NCBI GenBank assembly: GCA_036245805.1
Contig: BTRK01000004.1
Location: forward strand, 23,698,619 to 23,762,618
From: Pristionchus mayeri
Lineage: Eukaryota > Nematoda > Chromadorea > Rhabditida > Neodiplogasteridae
DNA: 64,000 nt
Direction: 5' to 3'
This document shows positions 1 to 10,200 of the stretch, in pieces (position 1 is the stretch's first letter; the number at the start of each line of letters is the position of its first letter). The notes under the pieces are model-generated. The model saw only the letters and a list, made by a program, of their open reading frames with translations. It ran no database searches and was not told where the DNA came from. The position numbers were made by a program, and so were the translations under genes.

Positions 1-336
1 AGTTTCACCACCGTGGACCGATCCGTGACAATTGTAACATGCTAGCAGCTCGCTCCGCTTATCTATTGATCCGTAGGTATTTCTAGTACATTGCATAGTT
101 CCTTCTTTACGCTTGATCAATAAATTCCTGCCTAACAACAACAATCCGATTCGTGTGATAATACCGAACTGATATCATGATCGATCACGCTTAATCTTCT
201 ATAAGTTTAATGAACGGAGCGGGCTTTGTGAGACGAGTAGTATCTACATCGTCGAGCAGGCAACTGTGTACTGAGAGGTTTGTTCATATCGTCTATTCAA
301 ATTCCACATTACTTTCGAAGAAGAAGAGTTTTTCAG
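1..336. other. leading intron or upstream sequence of the PDHX-like gene
   Basis: No coding exon was recognised here. It ends in a pyrimidine-rich acceptor (tttttcag, ending at 336) that feeds the first visible exon, whose first base (337) completes a codon. The lipoyl-domain exons normal for this family must therefore lie upstream of the window, or are absent. Confidence 0.45.
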
Positions 337-3300
337 CCATGGATTGGTGGGTCCGGCCGTGAAGCTTCTACTATATCATTATGGCATATCCGTCAAGGAC
401 GTGGCTCCCACAGGACCCAAGAAAAACGTTCTGAAAAGGTTTTTGATTACTACCTTGAAATGAATTGACCAGTTCTTCAGTGATGTCATCCATGTTATCC
501 AATCGAGAAATCTGAAGCCTGCTGAGAGACTTGCGAGGAAAAGAGAGAATGATAAGTCTATGATTAGTACTCTGAAAGGGAGTGAAAGATCAATCGGAGG
601 ATACGTAGATATCCCTCTCTCCAATATGAGAAGAACTATCGCGAAGAGACTCTCTCAGTCAAAGGTTATTTTCTTGTTCGATTTAATTATATTTATCATT
701 TATAAATTGATCTAACTTATGCATTTGAATTTCAGCAGAATATTCCTCACGAATATGTAGCAGCGTCTGTGGTATTGGACGAGGTCACATCTCTCCGCAG
801 GCAGTTGAAAGATGACGGAATAGCTATCTCTGTCAATGATCTCATCATCAAAGCAGTCGCTAATGCACTCAGGGTTAGGCTTATTTATTGGCTTACTTCT
901 TGGCATGTCGATTGCAGGCAGTGCCTGCAGTGAACGTGCGGTGGGACGGGGATTCAGTGGTGCCTCACTTATCAGTGGATGTCTCCGTAGCAGTGGCTAC
1001 TCCCACTGGACTAATTACTCCCACCGTCTTCAATGCAGACACCAAAGGAGTTCTCGAGATTAGCCAGGTTTGCACTCTCCGCCTTTTCTTGTTTCGCCAA
1101 TTTAGTCTCATATTAGGGTGTCCGGAAATTTTTAAGAATGGTCACACGGCCCCTAATTCGTCGACATTCGTGACCACATGTCCGCCTAATGGGTCTCATG
1201 CAGAAAAATTCAAATTCAAACATCAGGCATCATGTTGCCCTTAATCAGGCAATATTTTTGAATTTGAACAGCGTTGAAATGGCTTTTGCACATCATAATT
1301 GACGCAAATTCAAATTTCAAGACACTAAACACAGAAATGGACAAAAATGACAGTATTTTCTAGTGGGCGGGGTTAGGCGGACCGGTGGTCGCGATTGTCG
1401 ATGAGTTAGGGGCCGTGTGGTCATGTAAAAACTTAGCGCATTATCGATATGTCGGATTTCACAACTCTATTTGTAAACAATATATGCAATCGATTAATGC
1501 TAATTGTTCAGGAATTGCATCAACATTCCAGTTGCACAATTGAATTTAATGATGTTTTCAGTCGAAAATACAGATTTAAGTATTTTAGTAAATACTCTGT
1601 CATTCACCCAGTTTTCGACGGATAATTATGGCCATCTCTGTGAACAGAAAGGGGATTATGCACAATAATAATGAGTGGAGATTTCTATCGGCAAACACCG
1701 ATGAGAATTCTGAGGCAACTCCGAAACAGGAATTCACTCATTTTTGGACATTGTCTCTAATTTCTTCGTCCTCTCTATAGAGAGATAATTTCAAATACCA
1801 TTACGACCAATCTCAATATGTTCTCTTCTCAACAGCAAAGGGTGGTCATCGAAGGCCCTCCCGTGCTCGTGAACGAGGGTAAAATACAAATTCTTAGGAA
1901 AATGCACTATTCCAAAATTAAATTTTTTTCATTAATTTGTGATTGCTCCAAAGATATACATGATTTCAACACTTTCAATCATAGTACACTTATTCATGCT
2001 TATGTGGAATGTGGTTGGAATTTGATATCTGTTATCCCATTGACATTTTTCAAAATGAGGGTATAAAATCGACTTTTTAGCATATTACATTGTCAATGTT
2101 GCCCAATCAACATGGCAAAAATTGATTCTCAACTACCTTCATGCATTACTGCCACGAGGCTATACTTATCGCTTCCCATTCGTGAAAAAACTAAACAATA
2201 AGAAAATTCCTAAAAATTTCCGGACACCCTACTTGGGTAGACGTTACTGCTGAGTTTCAAAATCCTGGAGGGTGCCCACTAGTTCTGCCACAAAACCGGC
2301 AGTGTTTACGGAAACTGACACCCTTAAACTCGAAGAACTATGATGAGCAAACTCCGAAAACCGGGAGGGTTTTGCTGCTAGCAGCGATGGTGCCCACATT
2401 TGGTCTCATACTCTCAACCCCTCGCCAATCGATGTTAAACTTTTGTGAAAGAATAAGAGATACTGAAAGCCAGTTCTTATTTTGCTGCAAATAAAAGGTT
2501 GGTATGATTTCAGATGAGAGAACGATTATTAAAGAAGGAGTGCCAGCACAGCGAAATTTGAAATGTTGGGGCTCCCGCAGCGAATTCTCTCTATCAATCG
2601 GATACTGTTGACTCCTTGTTCATCTCATCAATTATTTCTATATACAGCAAAACATAACTGAAACTGAATTCCCCAAAATTTGCGCGCGCATAACTAAGTT
2701 CAAAATCAATTTCATATTTCGGTGTTTTGGGATTGTTGTTGCGAATTACCCCCCCCCCCCCTACCATGTGTGGTCATGGTGAAAATCGATAGTAGGTCAT
2801 GGGGAGGTCAGGACTAAGTACCATAACCAATCGATAGTGCAGTACCCCAGGATACCGTATACCCCTACTGTAACCCCGATTATCGCAAACTAACTTTATT
2901 ATTAAGACCTGGTACCGTACCCAATTCTACAGTAAATAAGTAAATACCGTAACCCAGTTCTTTGGGTCAGATCCAGTTCCTTGGGCCAAAAATTTTTCTA
3001 AAAAATAAAAATCGAGCATAAAATTATTTTAAAGTATCCTATCATATATCTCATTACTATAGAATCATGTTATGATCGATCTGGGATTTTTTAGGAAAAA
3101 AAGTATGAAATTTTTAGAAAAATGTTTGACCCAAGGAACTGGATCTGACCCAAAGAACTGGGTTACGGTAGTTGGTTAGGTACTGTAGAAACGATTGGGC
3201 ACGGTGCCAGGACTTTTTTTTTAAAAAGTTAGTTTGTGATAATGGGGTTACGGTAGTGGTATACGGTATCCTGGGGTACTGTAATATGATTGGTTATGGT

Positions 3301-6300
3301 ATCTTGACCTCCCATGACCTACTATCGATTTTCACCATGACCCCCTACTCCGGTTTTCCGACGCAGGATGCGCGCCACTTTTGCGAAGCGGTGCGGACAC
3401 CTTACAACGCCACCTCGCAAAAGTATTCCGCGCAGCTTCGTGAAAGTTGCGGCGCCGCTTCATGTGGTTATTTAATTAGTCCGCGCCACTTTCGCAAAGC
3501 TGCGGCGTTACTTACATGAAGCGGCGCCGCAACTTTCACGAAGCTGCGCGGAATACTTTTGCGAGGTGGCGTTGTAAGGTGTCCGCATCGCTTCGCTAAA
3601 GTGGCGCGCATCCTGCGTCGGAAAACCGGAGTATACATGGTAGGGGGGGGGGGGGGGGGAGGGTGCCTTCCCGGGGCACCCCCCCCCCCCCCCCCCCCCC
3701 CGAGCAGCTCGTTGCACAGCTATATGGCGAATATTGCAGAATGTGAGAGAACTGGCGAGAAAGGCGAGGGAGAACAAATTGACACCTGCTCAATTTCATG
3801 GAGGCTCGTTCACGTCAGTTTGTACATTTGTTGTGCTACATTACTCCGTACCAATTGAGAGTCGGAATAGTTTTAAGGTTTGGGGAATGAGGTTTATTCC
3901 ACTTTCTTTTTTATACTACTTGATTGCGTTGATTAAGAGATTTAAAGTCATTATTTGGATCGTCTTTTGTTTTCTTGTATCTTGCAAGTGTGCGTTTAGG
4001 CCCATGGATACTGTAGCCATCATAGCTGTGCACGACACGGCCGGGGGGGGGGGGGGGGGGTGCTGTCCGCCGGTTAGCACCCCCCCCCCCCCCCAACCTT
4101 CAATGAATAGGGGGATAGGGGGTCATGGTGGAAATCGCTAAAAGGCATTGGTAGGTCAAGACTAAGCACCATAACCAATCGATAGTACATTATCGATTGA
4201 TACCGTATATGGCTACCGTAACTCTCAATTATCACGAACTAACTATTTTATATAAAAAGTCAAATTACCATAACCAATCGATAGTACAGCACCCCCTGAT
4301 ACCGTATACCATTACCGTAACCCCGAATATCGCGAACTGACTTTATTTTTTTAAAAACCCTGATACCGTGCTCAATCGATTCTACAGTACCCAAGTGACT
4401 ACCGTAACTCGGTTACTTGGGTCAGATCCAGTTCTTTGGGACAATCATTTTTCTAAAAATCCAAAATCGATCCTAAAATTATTTCAAAATATCCTATCGT
4501 ATTTCTAATAACTGTGGAGTCATGTTACCATTCACTTAAGATTTTTAGAAAAATGTTCAGGATTTTTAGAAAAAAATTTGACCCAAGGAACTGGATCTGA
4601 CCCAAGGAACCGGGTTACGGTAGTCACTTGGGTACTGTAGAATCGATTGGACACGGTATCAGGACTTTTTAAAGATAAAGTCAGTTCGCGATATTCGGGG
4701 TTACGGTAGTGATATACGGTATCTGTGGTACTGTACTATCGATTGGTTATGGTAATTTGACTTTTTATTTAAAGTTAGTTCGCGATAATTGAGGGTTACG
4801 GTAGCCATATACGGTATCAATTGATAATGTACTATCGATTGGTTATGGTACTTAGTCATTGAAGGTTGGAGGGGGGGGGGGGGGCGCTCCTTGCACAGCT
4901 ATTGTAGCTATTGAGGGTGCGTCACCCGGTGAGATAGGTTAGTGTGATGATGAGCAAATGTATTTCCCGGCTGGGTCGGAGGAATTGCTGGGGTCTTGAA
5001 ATTGGCTTTAATGGTTCCCACCTAGGGATCTGATTCATGCAACGTGTTTCGTTTCTCGAACACAATTCACCGAGTTATAGTATTCTCAAGTGGTAAATCT
5101 AAAAATATATCAGTGCGTTCGCGTAAGAATCACATATTTTTCGAGAAAAACGGTACAGCAAAATGAGGCACCTTACAATTTTAACATTTTCTGACAGTTC
5201 TAGGTATGATCTTTCCATATATGTCTTTGTTTTGTTCCAGAACACTTAATTTGCATAATTACATGCGCTCAAAGTTTCGAACTTTTTCAAATATATGTTT
5301 TTTAACTGAACGCAGATGCTTCCGATTTTTATGAATACTGAGATTTAGGGCATATTTGATGTGCTCTTTCAAGCCTTATGATTGGTTTGTGCAAATTCAT
5401 TTTTTAAAAAATTTGTCTATTTTTCAAATATTTTTTTCTTGAAAACGAAGCCGAACACATGGCTAAATTTTTGAAATGTTGTGACCCTTGATGACTTCTA
5501 ACCATAAAAAATTTTTTGAGCCGATTTCGAGGTCGAGAAGATTGTCGTTTTAAAGGAAAACCGTAGGTATTATTTAGGGGGAAACGCATCATTTCGCACC
5601 TATCGCACTTCATTCGTGGCCGCGCGGGTGGAGTGAGCGGTGCGAAATGATGCGTTTCCCTCTAAATAATACCTACGGGTTTCCTTTAAAACGACAATCT
5701 TCTCGACCTCGAAATCGGCTCAAAAAATTTTTATGGTTAGAAGTCATCAAGGGTCACAACATATCAAAAATTTAGCCATGTGTTCGGCTTCGTTTTCAAG
5801 TATTTGAAAAATAAAAATATTTGAAAAATAGACAAAATTTTTAAAAAATGAATTTGCGTAAACCAATCATAAGGCTTGAAAGAGCACATCAAATAGGCCC
5901 TAAATCTCAGTTTTCATAAAAATCGGAAGCATCTGCGTTCAGTTAAAAAACATATATTTGAAAAAGTTCGAAACTTTGAGCGCATGTAATTATGCAAATT
6001 TGATGTTCTGACACAAAACACATACAGAAATGGATTGACCATACCTAGAACTGTCAGAAAATGTTACAATTGTAAGGTGCCTCATTTGCTGTACCGGCAG
6101 GTATGCGATTCTTAGGCGAACGCACTGATATGAGCAAAAATAGCCACGACAAAATTGATAAATCTTGGGACATCCAACAGTACCCATAAAACTAGTTTCA
6201 TCGAACAGCTGTAACAGAAGACCCTTGTTAAAGTTACCCAACAAGGGCGAAACCCTGATCTCACCCTGATCCCGTCGCGTGTACGAGAGAGTATGCAAAA

Positions 6301-6852
6301 GTGCGAGAGCGCGGGATTACGCTGATCATTTCCGGCTTTCCCTTGAGGCTATTATTGATTTTTAGCATTTTTGAATATTCGCTCTATACTACAAGTATCG
6401 GCTATTCGATGGAGGAAAAAAAATAATGGGCCAATTTCGTCCTTGTTGGGTAACTTTAATGGCAAAGTCCCACGGTGATTCAGTATGCAGAAATGCTTAC
6501 CCTTTTTCTATTCAGAATCTCAAATCTGGGAATGTTCGGCTCAGTAACTGGCTTCACTGCAATCATCAACGAACCACAAGCTGCGATTCTCACTGTCGGC
6601 TCTCCCGTCTATGGAATGAGCGAGTCAAAGAAGACAGAGAGCAGGCAAGCCCCCCCCCCTCCCTTTGTCTACTCGAATGACTGCAGATGCGCACTGACCC
6701 TCTGCTACGATGGTCGTGCCATTTCCTCTTCGGCTGCTCGTTCCTTCATCTCTCATCTCGCCCAATCCCTACATCAACCACTTCTTCTCATCGCTGATAC
6801 TACCACCCTCCCTATCCATGATGATCAATTCGATTATTCAAAATTGCTTTAG
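337..6852 (+). CDS. PDHX/E3BP-like dihydrolipoamide acyltransferase-family subunit, 5' partial
   Basis: Seven exons: 337-438, 481-664, 736-873, 918-1067, 3740-3813, 6516-6644, 6687-6852. Every junction keeps phase. Exon 1 encodes a peripheral subunit-binding domain (GPAVKLLLYHYGISV.., ending in a TGPKKNVLK-type loop), and later exons encode the acyltransferase fold (YVDIPLSNMRRTIAKRLSQS, VAVATPTGLITP, ISNLGMFG). In mitochondria, proteins of this family tether E3 to the pyruvate dehydrogenase core. The C-terminal active-site region reads TLCYDGRAIS where catalytic E2 proteins have the DHRVVDG type, so the catalytic His and the following DG are missing. This fits a non-catalytic PDHX-like subunit (compare the nematode dlat-2-type paralogue; the assignment is inferred). 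The short introns are 42, 71 and 44 nt. Introns 1068-3739 and 3814-6515 are packed with transposons. The lipoyl domain is not in the window. The last intron (6645-6686) is a proposed GC-AG intron. Stop at 6850-6852. Confidence 0.87.
1116..2229. mobile_element. non-autonomous mariner-like element in PDHX intron
   Basis: The ends are near-perfect inverted repeats (GGGTGTCCGGAAATTTTTA type) flanked by TA at 1114-1115 and 2230-2231. The 1.1-kb interior has no transposase. The terminal GGTGTCCGGAAA motif resembles the ends of the intact mariner at 35123-36355, so that family may mobilise it (inferred). Confidence 0.75.
1138..1425. repeat. inner palindromic repeat nested in the 1116-2229 element
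   Basis: A sequence around tcacacggcccctaa at the left reappears inverted (ttaggggccgtgtgg) at the right, about 290 bp apart. Further weak inverted similarity (aaattcaaattcaaa) lies inside. It looks like a small MITE within the larger element. Confidence 0.6.
2240..2460. repeat. dispersed repeat, uninterrupted copy
   Basis: This stretch (ggagggtgcccactagttc... through gggagggttttgctgct) is repeated at about 30665-31090. There the second copy is split by a 249-bp element at the TTAA that corresponds to 2334-2337 here. This copy therefore serves as an empty site. Confidence 0.8.
2745..3715. mobile_element. homopolymer-capped palindromic element, copy a
   Basis: Two long inverted arms share the family motif accataaccaatcgatag and its complement, with C- and G-runs towards the ends. 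The right arm is split by a GC-rich MITE (3348-3631). After it come a G-run and a C-run of about 20 and the family terminal motif related to gcacagctat. No coding capacity. Confidence 0.7.
3348..3631. mobile_element. GC-rich hairpin MITE inserted in palindrome a
   Basis: Starts ctccggttttccgacgcagg and ends with its inverse, flanked by TA (3346-3347 and 3632-3633). Almost the whole 284 bp folds on itself. A diverged second copy lies at 11424-11680. The open frames across it are by-products of the GC-rich repeat. Confidence 0.8.
4020..4910. mobile_element. homopolymer-capped palindromic element, copy b
   Basis: Bounded by catagctgtgcacgacac at the left and gcacagctattg at the right, with G/C runs of about 14-18 at both ends. 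The interior arms are inverted copies (accataaccaatcgatag ... ctatcgattggttatggt). Lies in the same PDHX intron as the exon at 3740-3813. Confidence 0.7.
5107..6133. mobile_element. 1-kb near-perfect foldback in PDHX intron
   Basis: Arms of about 500 bp are inverted copies, from atcagtgcgttcgc at the left to gcgaacgcactgat at the right. The axis is near 5620, in a GC-rich centre (ggccgcgcgggtgg). No coding frame of note. Transcription through the host gene would produce a long hairpin unless it is spliced out. Confidence 0.8.
6232..6455. mobile_element. TTAA-flanked MITE, copy 1
   Basis: Starts agttacccaacaagg and ends ccttgttgggtaact, flanked by TTAA at 6228-6231 and 6456-6459. The interior (gtcgcgtgtacgagagagta...) matches copies at 28233-28449, 31805-32031 and 36443-36629. 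TTAA duplication is typical of piggyBac-type transposition. Confidence 0.85.
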
Positions 6853-7259
6853 AAATATAGTGACTAAATGGGTTGATTACTAGTGTACTTCGACTCTTTA
6901 TTAATCAAACTTGATAGTTGTTTGTCCGTCTAGTGTATATTTGCAATAGCCGGTAGAAGTAGTAAAGCATTTTTTTAACGCACTTTTCTATTTGTTAGGA
7001 GTTATACGACTCTGTGAATATTTACGATACTTTAAAAATCGATGGATGGGAAAGTACATTTATCAGAGGCTTCTGAGAGAATGCCTGTAGTGGTGATAAG
7101 GCATCTCGAACAAAACAATTCGAACTTACATGCTCTCTCGCAATTGGTCTCGATGCGAATGTTTCCTAGATATTTTCCTTAGGCCGTGCTCAGAAGACCT
7201 TTGTTATGGAGATATGAAAAATGGCGGGTGTGCCTTAATTTGTGCACACGTTTTCGCAG
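6853..7259. other. intergenic region between PDHX-like and nucleoredoxin-like genes
   Basis: About 400 bp with no recognised exon. It should hold the 3' UTR of the upstream gene and the promoter or intercistronic region of the downstream gene. It ends in a good splice acceptor (ttttcgcag) directly before the next ATG. No clear AATAAA was seen on the plus strand. Confidence 0.4.
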
Positions 7260-10200
7260 ATGCGCCTTCTTACTGGTGTCTCGAATGTTTTGAAGGTTGG
7301 AGTGAGGAAGGCTCATTTCCTGGATGGATTGCCTCTGCAGAAGAGAGGAATTGATAAAATAGAAAAGGGATATTTCAATGACAAGGTTGAAAAGAATGGG
7401 GAAGGAGGAAATGAATGGAGTGATTGCAGACTCTCCTTGTATATTTTTCAAGTAGTTGGTGCCCCAGCTGCCAGTTGTTCACTCCCAAACTGAAGGTATT
7501 CCACCCCTTCCCCTCTTCATTATTCTCTTCTTCCAGCGAGTCTACGAGGATGCTCAGAGAGAGAAACTTCCCCTTGAGGTTCTTTGGGTGAGCAGAGATC
7601 GTTCAGATGATCAGTTACTCAAGTGAGAATATCCTCCTCTCGTAGGGGGGGGGGAGCTTATCCTCTTTTAGTCTTCCCACAAAATATGTATCTTCAGGTA
7701 TTACAACTCTAAATTGCCCCCCTTTGTGTATTTCCCTTTCGGATCTGTGGAGATTACGTAAGTTCATCTACCGTGATAACAGTAAGCGTAGTCCGTGGTG
7801 TGGTGGCGAGATTTAGTACATTTGATTCTAAATATGCGCGGAACGCGGAGGAAAACACGTTCCACGCTTATTTAGAATCAAATGTACTAACTCTCGCCAC
7901 CACACTACGCTTTCTGTTATCACAGTAACTTCTCTTCCTTGTAACTTTGGCTATCCATTCCGCAGTACGCAATCTTCCTTGTCTCTCAACTCGAGTCTCA
8001 AGTCTCAAGTCATTGATCGACGAAACAAATAGCTACTTCATATCGACTATTTTCAATGGTGTTACTATTAGGTTGTTCGGAAAGTTTCTTTCTTTTATTT
8101 TTCTCCTGTCAATTACTATGGCATTCGACCTCAATTATTTTGTCTATGGTACATGTTGGGGCGTTGGCGGTGGAATACTGCAGTATGTTCAAATCACATC
8201 TCTATCGCACAGGCTAGAAAAAATATCAAAAGTCAACATATGTCAAAAACACCTGAAAAAGTAGAATTTCAGTGTTTTTGTTGGGTCATTTTTCTCGAGA
8301 ACGAGATGCCTACCGATACTGTACGGAAAATATATGATAGGGTAAGAGTCGATAACAATGATAACAAAGAAAAACCAGGCCTTCAACCATCGAGAGATAC
8401 GAGGGATATCAATATGTAGGGACCGCGGAGTCCCGTCCTTTCTGCCGTCCATCACTCATGCACACCACTATTCTCTGAAAATGTAGGGTAATATAACAGT
8501 AAGTATTCTTCTGAAAAAGTAAACTACTTCGAGTACTGAGGTAAATTACTTTTTGAAGGTAGGATTTGAGCAATCTAACAAGTAACTTACTTTTTCTGGA
8601 CCGATTTTTCGCGCAAAAAAAGTAAGTTACTCATAAATTTAAGTCATTTGCCTCCTACTTATCTTTTCACTACAACATTGTGACTCAATTAAAAAGTAGC
8701 AATTGAGGCAACTTACAACAGTACTCGAAGTAGTTTACTTTTTATACTTACTGTAATATTACCCTATAAAACCAGAGTTTATGGTATGCCCAACTACCGT
8801 GCCTTCTCTGTGATTGCAAAGTAATATTGTCGTAACTACAAAGTAATATTGCCGCAAGTTGAAAAAGTTAGTTGCCAGCTACTTACTGGTAAATTTACTT
8901 TGTTCTTACGACAATATTACTTTGTGCTTACTTTGAGTTTCGCATTTTACTGGGAACTTACTTTTTTATTACCCGAAATTTACCGTTTTCTTATATTTTG
9001 CTTGCTTTTTTATTACTTTATACTTACTTTAAAATTATTTTTTTGTTGCTTCATGCTTACTTTAGTCCATTTGCTTTCCAGGTGCTTTTTCAATTCAAAT
9101 TTATTTCAATTTTTATTTACTTTTCAACAATCAATCAACAATCATGACATGTCTCGACTTATGAATATTACAAACGGGTTTCGATATTGCTCGACATTTC
9201 CAGTGTATTCACAAGTCCTTATTCAATTTTCTGCTGCGGAGTCGATTGAATGAACAATACAATTCAATGGGATGCACCTGGAAAATGTATCTGTATAAAA
9301 TACTGATATTCAAAACTTACATACGAGAAAGCATCTTGAGTCTTGAGTACTTAGAGTATACTTAGTGATCGAAATGCGAGACTCATAAAACAACTGCAAT
9401 CATCGCTCTTACTATTATTAGAAGATGTCTTCCGGGATTCCTTAATCAGGACCAATTTCGAAAAATGGCTCTTCCATTGAAACGGATAGTATCCGTAGAC
9501 ATAGCTTCATTGTCATTTGAATTCTGATTAGCACCTTCAAAAGTTAAGGTGAAACAAATGGGCACTAGGTCGGCATGACGTCATAGTTCTCATCCGGTGT
9601 AGTTCCAACAAATGTAGTGTTTAAACTATTACCTGATGGCCCAGTCGAGGTGGTTAAGCGGGATCTTCATCTATGGAAAACAGAAACCCCCGTAGTCAAA
9701 CGAAATATTGGATAAGTGCATTGAGAGTTAATAAAATATGTAAAAAAAGAAGCGGATCCCCGCTTGTTGTATCTTGAAAAAAGTAAATTGTAAAATACTT
9801 ACCAGTTACTTACAAATTAGTTGCCAAAAGTAAGTCAAAAGTTACTAACCAGTAAATTTGAAATGAGCTGCTTTCGCGACAAGGTAAAAGTAAGTTACCA
9901 GCAAATTGGAGCATAATTTTCATTTTTTTGGGTCTTAGTTTAGGGATCGCGGCTGCCCTTTTAAAGAGGTTTCATAAAAATGTTTACGCACTACCAACCT
10001 ACACAATTGACCATGGCGAAATGTTTAGAAATGAAAACAAAATAATAAAAAAATAATTTTAACAAATTCAGTCACTTTTAAAATTTCTCCTTGGGTCACT
10101 AGACTATGATGATTAGAGTTGGAGCGCATCACGAGTCAGGGTTTTCGAATTATTTTGTGTTTTTATTGATTTGTATATTTTTACTATTTGTATTTTTGTA

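Noticed and set aside
3508..4141. Glycine/proline-rich open frames on both strands
   Set aside because: They are translations of G- and C-homopolymers and GC-rich MITE arms. They cross element boundaries and overlap a real PDHX exon in another frame.
8100..8420. Transposase remnant at the start of the nested block (frames with TPEKVEFQCFCWV and ENEMPTDTVRKIYD)
   Set aside because: No recognisable catalytic motif or family signature; could not be supported.
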